From: Halococcoides cellulosivorans
GTDB lineage: Archaea > Halobacteriota > Halobacteria > Halobacteriales > Haloarculaceae
Reading direction: 5' to 3'
Length of the DNA: 64,000 nucleotides
Assembly: GCF_003058365.1 (NCBI RefSeq)
Contig: NZ_CP028858.1
Location: 2,034,836 to 2,098,835, forward strand
Part shown: positions 33,897 to 42,859 of the stretch, in pieces
How the letters are laid out: each line of letters starts with the position of its first letter
Numbering within the stretch: position 1 is the stretch's first letter
Program-made: the position numbers and the translations under genes
Notes under the pieces: model-generated
Seen by the model: only the letters and a program-made list of their open reading frames with translations
The model's database searches: none
Told to the model about the DNA's origin: nothing

Positions 33897-35012
33897 TTAC
33901 GCGAGCGTCGCGTTCACGCCGTCCGGCAGGTCGGACTCGTTGCCACCGAGGTCCGTCTCGTTGCCGTCAGGCATCTCGATTTCTTCGTCGGACTCGTCGT
34001 CCTCGGGCGTCTCGACCTCAGGCGTCTCCTCGGACTCGTCGTCTTCGGGCGTCTCGACCTCAGGCGTCTCCTCGGACTCGTTGTCGTCGGGCGTCTCGAC
34101 CTCAGGCGTCTCCTCGGACTCGTTGTCGTCGGGCGTCTCGACCTCAGGCGTCTCCTCGGACTCGTTGTCGTCGGGCGTCTCGACCTCAGGTGCGTCCTCG
34201 GAGGGGTTGTCCGCCCAGGGCTCCTCGTCGTCGGAGTCGTTGTCTTCCCAGGGGTTCTCGGGAGCCTCGTCGTTTTCGTCCTCGTCTTCAGCGTCCTCGG
34301 ACTCGTTTTCGTCGTCCCAGGGCGCTTCGGGAGCCTCGTCGGACTCGTTCTCGTCGTCGTCGAACTCAGGCGCCTCGCCGTCGTCAGCCCACGGCGGTGC
34401 GCTGTCGTCTTCGGACTCGTTCGCGTCCTCGGAGTCGTTCTCCTCGCCCGCCCACGGCGGGGCGTGGCTGTCGTCGGTGTCGTCGTCCTCGACGTCGAAT
34501 CGGTCGCTCCAGGTCCAGTCGGGGCCCGCGTCGTCAGACTCGTTCTCGTCGGACTCGTTCGCCTCGTCAGCCTTCTCCTGGGCCCAGGCGCGACGGTCCT
34601 CGGCGTCCTCGGACCAGTTCATCTCGTCGGGTTTCTCCGCGGACCAGTTGTGAGCGAACTCGGGCTTCTCGCTCTCCGAGTCCTCGTCGGCGGATTCGTT
34701 CTCCTCAGCGTCCGGCGCGTCGTCGTCCGGTGCCTCGACGTCTGGCGTCTCGACGTCCTCGGGGTCCGGTGTCTCCGCGTCTTCCTCGGACTCGTTGTCC
34801 TCGTCCGTCTCAGCCTCGTCAGGGACCTCGGTCTCGTCGTCCCAGAAGTCGAAGCCCGCGTCCGTCGCGTTCGCGTCGGCGTTCGTTGCGTTCTCGGCCC
34901 AGATGCCGTCGGGGTCGGCTGCCGTGACACCCGCCCCCGCAGCGGCCACGAGCAAGAGCGTGACCAGTGCGACCGCCCGTCCGAACCGTTTCGTCGTTTG
35001 TTTCGCAGACAT
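33897..35012 (-). CDS. Highly acidic repetitive secreted protein
   Basis: A 371-residue protein with a signal peptide (RAVALVTLLLVAAAGAGVTAA) and then a mature chain that is mostly Asp, Glu, Ser, Asn and Pro with scattered Trp (PPWADDGEAPE, AHNWSAEKPDEMNWSED). The C-terminal third has about five 14-residue repeats, VETPDDNESEETPE. It has no recognised domain or membrane anchor. It is probably intrinsically disordered and surface-associated, and NxS/T sites are common. The start is ATG (MSAKQTTKRFG): a TATA-like ATTTTATAT lies about 34 bp upstream. An in-frame ATG ten codons earlier overlaps that box. Confidence 0.8.
   Translation of the reverse strand: MSAKQTTKRFGRAVALVTLLLVAAAGAGVTAADPDGIWAENATNADANATDAGFDFWDDETEVPDEAETDEDNESEEDAETPDPEDVETPDVEAPDDDAPDAEENESADEDSESEKPEFAHNWSAEKPDEMNWSEDAEDRRAWAQEKADEANESDENESDDAGPDWTWSDRFDVEDDDTDDSHAPPWAGEENDSEDANESEDDSAPPWADDGEAPEFDDDENESDEAPEAPWDDENESEDAEDEDENDEAPENPWEDNDSDDEEPWADNPSEDAPEVETPDDNESEETPEVETPDDNESEETPEVETPDDNESEETPEVETPEDDESEETPEVETPEDDESDEEIEMPDGNETDLGGNESDLPDGVNATLA
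34005..34192 (-). repeat. 42-bp tandem repeats in the acidic gene
   Basis: Four full units and one partial unit with a period of 42 bp (starts at 34005, 34047, 34089, 34131 and 34173). They begin GGGCGTCTCGACCTCAGG on the plus strand and encode the VETP(D/E)D(N/D)ESEETPE repeats. Units are nearly identical at the DNA level, which fits recent slippage or unequal crossing-over. Confidence 0.85.
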
Positions 35013-35219
35013 TGCATCCGATTTTACACGGTCGTACCCCATATAAAATGGAGTCCGTCGCAGTGGGTCCACGCCAGTTTCGGACCGTTCAAAACCCAAA
35101 ATTATGCCCGTTAGAGCGGATTTTACTCTGTCGCACCGTGAACTATCCCCAACTTTTAAGTGTAGTTCTCGCAGGGTCGGCGACCCAAACGCCAAGGACA
35201 CACGGCATCGACACGACCT

Positions 35220-35825
35220 ATGGCCGTCACGAACCTCACTGCCGACGCGGACGTGTTCACCTCGAACGCCTTTCTGGTGACCGGCGCGGAGACCACCCTC
35301 GTCGATCCGGGCGCCGACCCAGCGATCGTCGACGCGCTCCGCGCGCGAGTCGACACGCTCGATCGGATCGTCGTGACCCACCAGGACAGCGATCACGTCG
35401 ACCAACTCGGTGCGGTCGTCGAGGCGTTCGATCCCGCGGTGTACACCGCCGCCGAGCACCCCCACCGGACGCACACACTCGCAAGCGGTGACGAACTCCT
35501 CGTCGGTGACGAGACGGTGCGCGTCGTCGAAACACCGGGCCACGCCGACGATCACGTCTCGCTGGTCGGTTCGGACGCGCTGTACAGCGGCGACGTGGTG
35601 GTGTACGCCGACGGCGCGTTCGACGACGGCAGTTTCGGCCGGACCGACCGCCCGTATCAGTCCCGCGAACGACTCATCGAGTCGATCGAGCGACTGATCG
35701 ACGTGACGCCCGCGAGCGTCGCGGCGCTCTATCCGGGCCACGGGCCGAGTTACGAGGGGGACGTTCGAGCGGTCCTCGACCGAGCGCTCGAACGGGCCGA
35801 GCGACGCGAACCGAAATACGACTGA
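35220..35825 (+). CDS. MBL-fold metallohydrolase
   Basis: A 201-residue metallo-beta-lactamase-fold enzyme. Metal motif: VVTHQDSDHVDQLG (HxDxDH; the first His pair is His-Gln-Asp, a variant of HxHxDH). Then ETPGHADDHVSL, LYSGDVVVYADG and a C-terminal ALYPGHGPSYEGD. The glyoxalase II-like layout suggests hydrolysis of a thioester or similar small metabolite. The HQDSDH variant is worth noting. A TTTTAAG element is present about 60 bp upstream. Confidence 0.88.
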   Translation: MAVTNLTADADVFTSNAFLVTGAETTLVDPGADPAIVDALRARVDTLDRIVVTHQDSDHVDQLGAVVEAFDPAVYTAAEHPHRTHTLASGDELLVGDETVRVVETPGHADDHVSLVGSDALYSGDVVVYADGAFDDGSFGRTDRPYQSRERLIESIERLIDVTPASVAALYPGHGPSYEGDVRAVLDRALERAERREPKYD

Positions 35826-35874
35826 CGACGCAAAGAACAGCGCAGGGACTCACAGCGGTGACGACCGGAGCCGA

Positions 35875-36024
35875 TCAGGTCGAACGCGATTCCGTGGCTT
35901 TCGGGCGCAGACGACCGTAGCCACACTTGCGGCAGCGATCTGCCTTCTTGGGATTTCGCGCGTTGCATTTCATGCAGATCATCTTTTCGAGCGTCCGTTC
36001 GGTCGCGGGGCCGAATGCTGGCAT
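35875..36024 (-). CDS. rpl40e: Ribosomal protein eL40 (L40e)
   Basis: A 49-residue zinc-binding protein of the large ribosomal subunit. Sequence landmarks are [20 protein letters not shown], then [19 protein letters not shown]. The paired CxxC motifs (CMKC and CRKC) hold zinc. Length, start and motif match archaeal L40e. The start ATG is at 36024. It is convergent with the upstream MBL gene and lies between that gene and the MATE transporter gene. Confidence 0.95.
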   Translation of the reverse strand: MPAFGPATERTLEKMICMKCNARNPKKADRCRKCGYGRLRPKATESRST

Positions 36025-36063
36025 GCGCCGGGATAGCGGACCCGTCGGAATAGGCGTTTCGAG

Positions 36064-37500
36064 TCAGTCGGGCCGATACTGCCGGCTGATCGCCCGCCAC
36101 TTCCCGGTCGCGAACCGCGAATAGTTGATCGCCGCGGGGATGACGGTCTCCGCGAGGAAGGCCAGATACAGGCCGAGAACGCCCAGCGGCGTGATCGCAC
36201 CGAGATACGCCAGCGGGAGCGCGACGACGATCGTCCCGATCGCCTTCGAGATGAACGGCCAGACGGTGTCGCCGGTCGCGTCGAGCGCACCAGCGATCGC
36301 GCTCGCGACCCCCTGGGGGACGATCGCGAGACAGGCCGCATAGACCAGTGCGACGGCGATCGGGATCGCTGGATCGCCCCGTTCGACGAACAGGCCGACG
36401 ATCGGACGCGCGAACAGCGCGACCAGCCCCGCCGCGACGACGTACGTCCCGACCGAGAAGATCGTGATCTCACGGCCGTACGCCGCCGCCTGCTCTTCCT
36501 CGTCGGTGCCCAGATGCTGGCCGACCAGACTCGACGCCGCGAGGCCAAAGCCCCACCCCGGCGTATTGAGGAGGCCCCAGATCCGCCGCGCGACGACGTA
36601 GGCGGTCAGCGTCGCCGGGCCGAACAGCGTCACGATCGCGAGCATCGGAAAGCGCGCGACCGTCCAGGTGGCGTTCCGACCGACGGCGGGCGTCCCGATC
36701 GAGACGATGTCGTGAATCGTTCCGACGAGGAGATAGCGGCCGCGCGGAGAGACCTGGACCGGCAGCGCCCCGATCAGGGGAAGCCACCCGAGAGCGATCC
36801 CAACCGCGAAGGTCGTGGCGACGAGGGCGTTCGCGAGCACGGTCGCCCCCGCCGCACCGACGACACCCAGCGCCGGGGCGGGCCCCAGCCCGAAGATCAA
36901 CACGGCGTTGAGCCCGACGTTCAGCGTCGCGCCCGCCGTCCGGATCAGCATCGGCGTCCGCGCGTCGTTGGCCCCGATGAGGACGCGACTCGCGATCAGG
37001 CTCAGGCCGGCGAAGGGGACGCCCAGCGCGACGACCCGGAGATAGCTCGCGCCGTAGGCGATCGTCGTCGGATCCGAGCCGAGGACGGCGATCAGCGGGC
37101 GGGCGAAGAGGCCAAAGACGAGCGCGAGTGGAATCGTCGCGACGAGGACCGTAACCGCACTCGCGCGCACGGCCTCACCCAGCGCCTCGGGATCGTCGGC
37201 CCCGAACCGCTGGCTGACGAGGGCGATCGTCCCGCTCGCGAGGCCGCCGCCGACCGCGAAGGTGAGCCCCCAGTACGGCCCGGCGTACCCGAGCCCGTTG
37301 ATCGCGAGCGAGCCGACGCCGATGCCGACCATCGCCGCGTCCGCGGCGTTCTTCGACATCCGCGCGATGCCGGTGACGACGCGCGGCCAGGCCAGATCGG
37401 TCGTCCGCCGCGCGCGGTGGGCGTCGATCAGACCGAGTCGAGAGAGAGCACGGCCGACGAGGTGGATCGCGAGCCAGACGGGGTTGGCGTAGCGGTACAC
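36064..37500 (-). CDS. MATE-family efflux transporter
   Basis: A 478-residue protein with twelve predicted helices, consistent with a MATE (multidrug and toxic compound extrusion) carrier driven by Na+ or H+. Landmarks include GLTFAVGGGLASGTIALVSQ with RFGADDPEALGEAV in the N-half, ILIGANDARTP-like RVLIGANDARTPMLIRTAG and, in the C-half, GWGFGLAASSLVGQHLGTDE and VYAACLAIVPQGVAS. The N-terminus is longer than usual (a 40-residue amphipathic stretch). The drug or metabolite substrate cannot be deduced. Confidence 0.92.
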   Translation of the reverse strand: MYRYANPVWLAIHLVGRALSRLGLIDAHRARRTTDLAWPRVVTGIARMSKNAADAAMVGIGVGSLAINGLGYAGPYWGLTFAVGGGLASGTIALVSQRFGADDPEALGEAVRASAVTVLVATIPLALVFGLFARPLIAVLGSDPTTIAYGASYLRVVALGVPFAGLSLIASRVLIGANDARTPMLIRTAGATLNVGLNAVLIFGLGPAPALGVVGAAGATVLANALVATTFAVGIALGWLPLIGALPVQVSPRGRYLLVGTIHDIVSIGTPAVGRNATWTVARFPMLAIVTLFGPATLTAYVVARRIWGLLNTPGWGFGLAASSLVGQHLGTDEEEQAAAYGREITIFSVGTYVVAAGLVALFARPIVGLFVERGDPAIPIAVALVYAACLAIVPQGVASAIAGALDATGDTVWPFISKAIGTIVVALPLAYLGAITPLGVLGLYLAFLAETVIPAAINYSRFATGKWRAISRQYRPD

Positions 37501-37540
37501 GCAGGTTGCGCTTGCCCCCAGAAAACGAAAGGCGTGGTGG

Positions 37541-39091
37541 TTACCGGCGACTCGAGGTTTGTTCGATGTCCAGTTCGTCGAGCCGATCGGCCCACTCGTC
37601 GCGCTTGTCCTGATGGTCGTCGAGGAACGCCTCCATCAGGTCGGCAGCCTGCTGTTTGCAGCCACCACACAGCCGATCCCCGCCGAGACACTCCTCGTAG
37701 ACCTCGGTCGCCAACGCGTCGTCGTCACCCGCGAGCAGGTAGGCGTACAGTTCGTAGACCGGACAGTCGTCAGGTTCGCCACCGAGTTCGCGCTGTTCTT
37801 CGGCGGTCGTCCGTCCCCCCGTCGTCGCGGAGAGCACCTTGTCTTTGCCCGATTCGGGGGGTTCGAGCAGCGAGATGTGACTCGCGGGCTCCGAAGAGGA
37901 CATCTTCCCACCGGTCAGCCCGGTCATGAACCGGTGATAGATCGAGGAGGGCAGTTGGAAGCCGTGCCCGCCGTGGTCGAGTTCGAGTTCGCGGGCGAGG
38001 GTTTCGGCAGCCCCGTGGTCCATCTCGAAGGCGTCGACGTGGGCGTCGTAAACGCGTTTCTCGCCGTCGATGGATTCGACGAGCGCCTCGAAGGCCTCGT
38101 CGGTCGCGTTGCGATCGAGAAAGCGCACGCGCGGGCGGAGCGGTTCCTTGCCCGCCTCGTTGAGCATCGTGATCACCCGATCGCGGACGGCGTCGTGGCC
38201 CTGACGGTCGGTTTCGAGCAGGCGGGCCGCGTCCTCACACCGCACGGTCGCGTCGGGATCGCGCGCGATAAGCGTCTCGTAAGCGTCGGCGAGGATCGCG
38301 CGCTCGTCGTCGTCGGTCGCGAAACTCGCGTACGCCTCGGTCACGCCGAAAAATCGAGTGCGCGCGGCCAGATCGCGCGCCAACCGGATGTGGGGGTCCT
38401 GGTCGGGCCCGACGGGGATCACCGTCGGCTTCGGTGCGTCGAGTTGCGGATAGAGGATGTCGGCCATCTGGGTGAGGACGCTCTGGACGTGGCTGACCTC
38501 GGTGTCGCCACCGAATCCGTAGATCGCGTCGAGTTCCGAGAGGTTGGCCTCCGCGCCCAACTCGAAGGCGAGATCCTGAAGTGCGCGGTTCTCGGACTGC
38601 CGATACAGCGTGCCGTCCTCGGGGTCGAACCCCAGCGCGAGCAGGCTGAGCAGGTAGTTTTTCGTGTGCTCGTCGATTGCGGCCCAGGAGAGCCCGCGGG
38701 CGGCGTTGGCCTCCAGGTCCGCGATCACGGCGTAGGCGTCCCCGCCCTGCTCCTGGTGCCAGATGATCTCGTCGAAGACGAGTTTGTGCCCGATGTGCGG
38801 GTCGCCGGTCGGCATGAATCCCGAGAGCACGGCGAAGGGATCGTCCTCGCGCATGGCACGCGCGACCGGGCGGTAGTCGCGCTGCCCGAAGATGACGCCC
38901 CGGCGCATCAGATAGTGTGGCTCCGGAACCGCGTCGAGGAGCGCGTCGAACGCCTCGATGCCGAACTCCTCGAACAGTTTGCGGTAGTCCGCGATCGTCG
39001 AGGAGCCCCAGGGGTCGAGCGTGACGTCGTCGGCCCCGGTCGTGCCCCCGTCAGTGCGTGCGTCGGTCGGAGTCCCAGTGTCCTCAGTCAT
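37541..39091 (-). CDS. trpS: Tryptophanyl-tRNA synthetase
   Basis: A 516-residue class I aminoacyl-tRNA synthetase. The HIGH motif appears as TGDPHIGHK and the KMSKS motif as GGKMSSSEP. Other landmarks are GFMPTGDP and PVGPDQDPHIRLARDLA, which bind tryptophan and ATP. It has a C-terminal extension with CGGCKQQ (a possible zinc site). A longer open frame runs upstream into endA, but the ATG at 39091 gives the family start MTEDTGTPTD, with an acidic leader common in haloarchaea. It is downstream of endA on the same strand, an arrangement seen in other haloarchaea. Confidence 0.94.
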   Translation of the reverse strand: MTEDTGTPTDARTDGGTTGADDVTLDPWGSSTIADYRKLFEEFGIEAFDALLDAVPEPHYLMRRGVIFGQRDYRPVARAMREDDPFAVLSGFMPTGDPHIGHKLVFDEIIWHQEQGGDAYAVIADLEANAARGLSWAAIDEHTKNYLLSLLALGFDPEDGTLYRQSENRALQDLAFELGAEANLSELDAIYGFGGDTEVSHVQSVLTQMADILYPQLDAPKPTVIPVGPDQDPHIRLARDLAARTRFFGVTEAYASFATDDDERAILADAYETLIARDPDATVRCEDAARLLETDRQGHDAVRDRVITMLNEAGKEPLRPRVRFLDRNATDEAFEALVESIDGEKRVYDAHVDAFEMDHGAAETLARELELDHGGHGFQLPSSIYHRFMTGLTGGKMSSSEPASHISLLEPPESGKDKVLSATTGGRTTAEEQRELGGEPDDCPVYELYAYLLAGDDDALATEVYEECLGGDRLCGGCKQQAADLMEAFLDDHQDKRDEWADRLDELDIEQTSSRR

Positions 39092-39142
39092 GGCGACGGT
39101 GAGAGTGTCGGTACTCGGGTCCCGGCGAGTAAATAGACGACG

Positions 39143-39601
39143 ATGGTCGTCGGCCCGGACTGGGCGGCCCCGGCGGTCGCACGCCTCGCGGACGACCGAT
39201 CGATTGAGGGCGATCGCGTCCGGACCGCCGGTATGGCCGATCTCACCGTCCAGGTCGCAGACCACGACCTCGACGCCGACTGGGTCGATCAGAACGCCGC
39301 GCTGCGTGACGCACTCGCAGCGGCGAGTCCGGTCGGCGGGCGGGCGACACGCTGGGGCGCAGAACTGTACGTCGGCGTTCCCCTCGACGCCGAGGCGGCG
39401 GCGACGGCGACGATCGTCGACCCCGGAACGGTCGCGTACTGGCCGACCGGCGACGCGCTCTGTCTGTTCTGGGGGCCGACGCCCGCGAGCGACGACGACC
39501 GCCCGCAGGCCGCCGGACCGGTCGCGCCGCTGGCCCGTCTTCGCGATATCGACCCGCTGGCGGCGATCGACGGCGACGCGACGCTGACCGTCAGGGTGTG
39601 A
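39143..39601 (+). CDS. Cyclophilin-like fold protein
   Basis: A 152-residue cytoplasmic protein of the archaeal cyclophilin-like family. The diagnostic part is GGRATRWGAELYVGVPLDAEAAA then DPGTVAYWPTGDALCLFWGPTPASD and a closing APLARLRDID. No peptidyl-prolyl isomerase residues are obvious and the role is unknown. It is divergent from trpS and overlaps the 3' end of endA by 11 bases on the opposite strand. Confidence 0.82.
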   Translation: MVVGPDWAAPAVARLADDRSIEGDRVRTAGMADLTVQVADHDLDADWVDQNAALRDALAAASPVGGRATRWGAELYVGVPLDAEAAATATIVDPGTVAYWPTGDALCLFWGPTPASDDDRPQAAGPVAPLARLRDIDPLAAIDGDATLTVRV

Positions 39602-40598
39602 GCCGCTCGATCGCGAGCCACTCGACGCTGTCCGGACGCGGCGTCTCCGGATCGACGAGCGCGTACACCATCGTCTTCCGGACGCCGTGGGCCATCCGGA
39701 CGTCGAGCGCCAGATCCCGCGGCGCGACCGGGCGGTCGGCGGGCCGCACCCGCACCAGCCACTCCGAGTGGCCCAGATTATCGACGGACTCGATCGACGC
39801 ATAGCTCCGGAAGTCCGCGCCGAATTTGTATCCTGTTTTGGGGGCGATCCCCGCCGATCGAAGCGCGCGATACGCCGCGAGACGGCGCTCGAAGCGGTCG
39901 CCCTCCAGGTCGCGCCCGACCGCGCGGAGACGAGCGTCGGGGTCCGCGTGCTCGGCCAGCGCCAGTCGATCGGTCGCCGCGAGATGCGTCGCTTCGAGGA
40001 TCGAGAGGCCGATGCCGTCGAGCCCACCCGGCAGGGGCTGGCCGTAAAAGGATGGGTCGTAGACGCCCGCTGGCGGCTCAGCCACGAGGACGCGATCCTC
40101 GACGAGACGGCCCGCGAGCGACGTCTCGACGCGATCGACCGATCCCGCGGGGTCGCGCGTCGTGCACTCGATATAGGAGACCTCGCCGTCCTCGTCGACG
40201 ACGGCGAGCACGCCCGGTGTGGGGGCGACGGTCTCGCGCTCCCCGACCACGTCGATCCGGTAGGCGACCGCGTCGTCCCAGGGGCCCGATCCACGGGGGT
40301 AGACCACGAACGCCGCGCGCTCGTCGAGGAGTCGGCCCGGCGTGAGATAGAAGCCCCGGTCGCGCAGGTCGGCGTACACCGCAAACTCCGCGAGTGAGAC
40401 CCGCTCGGTGGCCAACAGGTCCCGCACCCCGAGCCCGTCGATCCGATCGACGTCACCGCGGGCGAGCAGGTGAGCGGCCTCGACCGGCGCGAGCACGAGA
40501 CTCCCGTCGTCGGAGCGGCCGTACGCGCGCGTGTCGTGAAATCGCTCGCGAGCCTCGCGACCACCCCGGACGAGACCGTCCGCGAACCGCAGGTTCAT
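39591..40598 (-). CDS. endA: tRNA-splicing endonuclease
   Basis: A 335-residue tRNA intron endonuclease of the double-size archaeal type, with two tandem repeats, the first degenerate. The catalytic set is in the C-half: Tyr in KTGYKFGADFRSY, His in LGHSEWLVRV and Lys in VRKTMVYALV. It cuts bulge-helix-bulge motifs in pre-tRNA and pre-rRNA. It is followed by trpS on the same strand, sensible because haloarchaeal pre-tRNA-Trp carries an intron cut by this enzyme. Its end overlaps the convergent cyclophilin-like gene by 11 bases. Confidence 0.94.
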   Translation of the reverse strand: MNLRFADGLVRGGREARERFHDTRAYGRSDDGSLVLAPVEAAHLLARGDVDRIDGLGVRDLLATERVSLAEFAVYADLRDRGFYLTPGRLLDERAAFVVYPRGSGPWDDAVAYRIDVVGERETVAPTPGVLAVVDEDGEVSYIECTTRDPAGSVDRVETSLAGRLVEDRVLVAEPPAGVYDPSFYGQPLPGGLDGIGLSILEATHLAATDRLALAEHADPDARLRAVGRDLEGDRFERRLAAYRALRSAGIAPKTGYKFGADFRSYASIESVDNLGHSEWLVRVRPADRPVAPRDLALDVRMAHGVRKTMVYALVDPETPRPDSVEWLAIERLTP

Positions 40599-40720
40599 AC
40601 GCCGACTGACCCGCCCGCCCGGAAAACGGTTGCGAGCGCCGCTCGGCCTGGACCGTCACGGCCCGTGAACTGCCAGCACACTCCAAGCACTCTTGAGGGG
40701 GCAGATCCTGATATGAACCA

Positions 40721-41089
40721 ATGGGCAGAGGGCGAGCAGTCTCGGAGTCTGCGGCGGACGCCCTCGGCGCAGTCGTCGGACTCGCGGCGTTCGGGACTGT
40801 CCTCGCGTTCGCCGCGGAACTGACCGGCGTGCCGACCGGTGGCCCCGATCCGGCGACCGCCGGCCTGACGGCGCTGATCGTCGCGACGCTCGCCGGGGCC
40901 GCCCGATCGCGCCTGCGCAGCGAACGAGACGCGACCGGGGTGTACCTCGTCGCGACCGGCGGGCTGATCACGTTCACACTCGCGCCGTCGGACTCGCTCG
41001 TCGAGTGGGCAGCGGTGGCCGTGCTGGCTGTCGCCGGACTCACACTGCTCACGGAGGGCATCCGCGACGCCAATCAGTCCACGAGGTAG
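40721..41089 (+). CDS. Small membrane protein, unknown
   Basis: A 122-residue protein with four predicted helices (about 13-32, 46-59, 72-86 and 93-110) separated by short loops ([12 protein letters not shown]). [16 protein letters not shown] helix opens it. No family recognised. It converges with tsr3; the last 16 bases overlap the end of that gene on the other strand. Conventional codon use supports it as real. Confidence 0.62.
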   Translation: MGRGRAVSESAADALGAVVGLAAFGTVLAFAAELTGVPTGGPDPATAGLTALIVATLAGAARSRLRSERDATGVYLVATGGLITFTLAPSDSLVEWAAVAVLAVAGLTLLTEGIRDANQSTR

Positions 41090-41565
41090 TCGTCCTGGAC
41101 GGCGACGACTGCACTCGAATCCGCACAGTCGGCGTACCGTTCGAGCGGTTCGGCGTTGAGTTCGAGAAACGTCTCGCCCCACCGGACCGCTTCGAGCACG
41201 CGCTCGGCCTGATCGCGCTGACCGAGGATGACGAGTGCGGCCGCGAGCGCCTCGACGGTCGTCAACTCGAAGGGGTGTCCGAAGTTGACCGGGTTCGCGG
41301 CGACGAGAAAGGGCAGCGCACGCCGTTCGCCCGGCAGGTCGTAGGCCTCGCGCTCGGCGGTCTCCCACGAGCAGTCGAGTGCGACGAGTCGGTCCCAGTC
41401 GGCATCGGTCGGTGAGAGGGCCTGCTCGGCGTGAGGATCGAGGACGATCCCCGGCGGGACCGATCCCGGGCGACGATGGAGGTCGACCCTATCGTCCCGG
41501 TCGAGCGCCCGCGCCGTGCACTTCTCGGGGTCGTCGTCGCCCTCGTACCGGACGTGAAGCTCCAC
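41074..41565 (-). CDS. tsr3: rRNA acp-transferase Tsr3 (DUF367)
   Basis: A 163-residue enzyme that puts the 3-amino-3-carboxypropyl group, from S-adenosylmethionine, on a pseudouridine or uridine of small-subunit rRNA. Family signs are [58 protein letters not shown] and the closing [16 protein letters not shown] use the GTG at 41565 ([21 protein letters not shown]), which matches the usual start. The ATG at 41610 would add 15 residues not in the family. Confidence 0.9.
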   Translation of the reverse strand: MELHVRYEGDDDPEKCTARALDRDDRVDLHRRPGSVPPGIVLDPHAEQALSPTDADWDRLVALDCSWETAEREAYDLPGERRALPFLVAANPVNFGHPFELTTVEALAAALVILGQRDQAERVLEAVRWGETFLELNAEPLERYADCADSSAVVAVQDDYLVD

Positions 41566-41645
41566 GGGACGGTTAACGGCCGATCGATCAAAGGCCCGTC
41601 GGAGCGACATCGTGGGCTATTCCCCGCTCGCCGGGAACTCCCGGT

Positions 41646-41975
41646 ATGACCGCCCACCGCGACCGCGCCCGGGCGTACTACCGGGCGCTCGACGACGGCG
41701 ACTACGACCGCCTGGAGACGCTGCTCGCGCCCGGATTCACCCACGACCGACCCGATCAGCGGATCGAGGGGCGCGATCGGTTCGTCACGTTCATGCGCTC
41801 AGAGCGACCCCGCACCGACACCAGCCACCCGATCGACGCGGTCTTCGAGGGGCCCGACGGCGTCGTTGCGACTGGACGGCTGGAGACCGACGACGGCGAT
41901 CGAATCGCCGCGTTCGCCGATCGATTCACCTTCGAGGACGGGCGAATCGCGTCGATTCGAACCTACACGCGGTAG
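41646..41975 (+). CDS. SnoaL/NTF2-like protein
   Basis: A 109-residue protein with a cone-shaped NTF2-like fold. It opens with a helix (RARAYYRALDDGDYDRLETLLAPGF), then has THDRPDQRIEGRDRFVTFMR and ends with FTFEDGRIASIRTYTR, the usual SnoaL final strands. Substrate unknown; such proteins are isomerases, hydrolases or ligand-binding domains. Start is ATG. It stands just upstream of the 3-hydroxyacyl-CoA dehydrogenase-like gene. Confidence 0.85.
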   Translation: MTAHRDRARAYYRALDDGDYDRLETLLAPGFTHDRPDQRIEGRDRFVTFMRSERPRTDTSHPIDAVFEGPDGVVATGRLETDDGDRIAAFADRFTFEDGRIASIRTYTR

Positions 41976-42055
41976 CGCGGACTGGCGTCGAGTCGGCGTA
42001 TCGGACCCCCGCCACCTGCACAATAGTTAACCGCGGTCGGGTCGCCTGTGGGCAC

Positions 42056-42859
42056 ATGTCGATAGCCGTTCTCGGGACTGGTCCGCTCGCCCGGCGGATC
42101 GCCGCGGCCGCCATCGAAGCCGGGCGATCGGTCGCGCTGTTCGGAGATCCAAACGCCGTCGTCGACGCGATCGAACACCTCGACGCTGGCGACAGCGCCG
42201 ACGGGACGACGGATCTCGACGCCGCCGTCGACGGCGCGGACGTCGTCGTCGACACGCGCGAGCACGACGACGCCCAGCGCGCGCTCGCGACCGTCGAGGA
42301 ATCCGCCGCGGACGACGCGACGCTCGTCGTCGTGAGCGAGGGGTCGATCACCGCCGCCGCGGCGGGCTGTCGTGACCCCGGTCGCGTGATGGGGCTGACG
42401 GAACTCGACGCCGCAGACGCGATCGAACTGGTCGCGACCGACCACACCGATCCCGACGTCCAGGAGACGACCCAGGCGCTGTTCGAGGAGTTCGGGGTCG
42501 TCGTCCCGGTCCAGGACGTCCCCGGCCGGGTCGGCCACCGCCTCGAACTCGCGCTCGAACACGAAGCCATGCTCGCACTCGAAGACGGCGTCGCGACGCC
42601 GGCGGACATCGACCGGGCGATGGAGACTGCCTACGGACACGGCGAGGGCCCGCTGGCGACCGCCGACCGCGTCGGCCTGGACGATCGCTTAGAGACGCTC
42701 GAATCGCTCGCGGACTACCTGGGCAGTCGGTTCGAGCCGCCCGCGATCTTGCGTGAACGGGTCGAATCGGGCGCCACAGGGCGATCGGCTGGCCAGGGAT
42801 TTTACGCCTACGAGGACGGTGAGCGCGTCGAACTCGCTCCCGGAGACGAGTCACCGTGA
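42056..42859 (+). CDS. 3-hydroxyacyl-CoA dehydrogenase-like protein
   Basis: A 267-residue NAD-dependent dehydrogenase-type protein. The Rossmann motif is IAVLGTGPLARRIAAAAIEAG. The C-terminal domain resembles 3-hydroxyacyl-CoA dehydrogenase: VVVPVQDVPGRVGHRLELALEHEAML, then VATPADIDRAMETAYGHGEGPLATADRVGLD. It presumably oxidises a 3-hydroxyacyl-CoA, but it is shorter than typical enzymes and the catalytic pair is not fully clear. The stop overlaps the GTG start of the next gene. Confidence 0.85.
   Translation: MSIAVLGTGPLARRIAAAAIEAGRSVALFGDPNAVVDAIEHLDAGDSADGTTDLDAAVDGADVVVDTREHDDAQRALATVEESAADDATLVVVSEGSITAAAAGCRDPGRVMGLTELDAADAIELVATDHTDPDVQETTQALFEEFGVVVPVQDVPGRVGHRLELALEHEAMLALEDGVATPADIDRAMETAYGHGEGPLATADRVGLDDRLETLESLADYLGSRFEPPAILRERVESGATGRSAGQGFYAYEDGERVELAPGDESP

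Noticed and set aside
35220-35825. MBL-fold gene as part of the surface system
   Set aside because: It is on the other strand, has its own promoter and lacks a signal peptide, so it seems unrelated housekeeping.
37541-40564. A single 1007-residue frame covering trpS and endA
   Set aside because: The N-terminal part is an arginine/serine-rich out-of-frame shadow of endA. TrpS starts properly at 39091.
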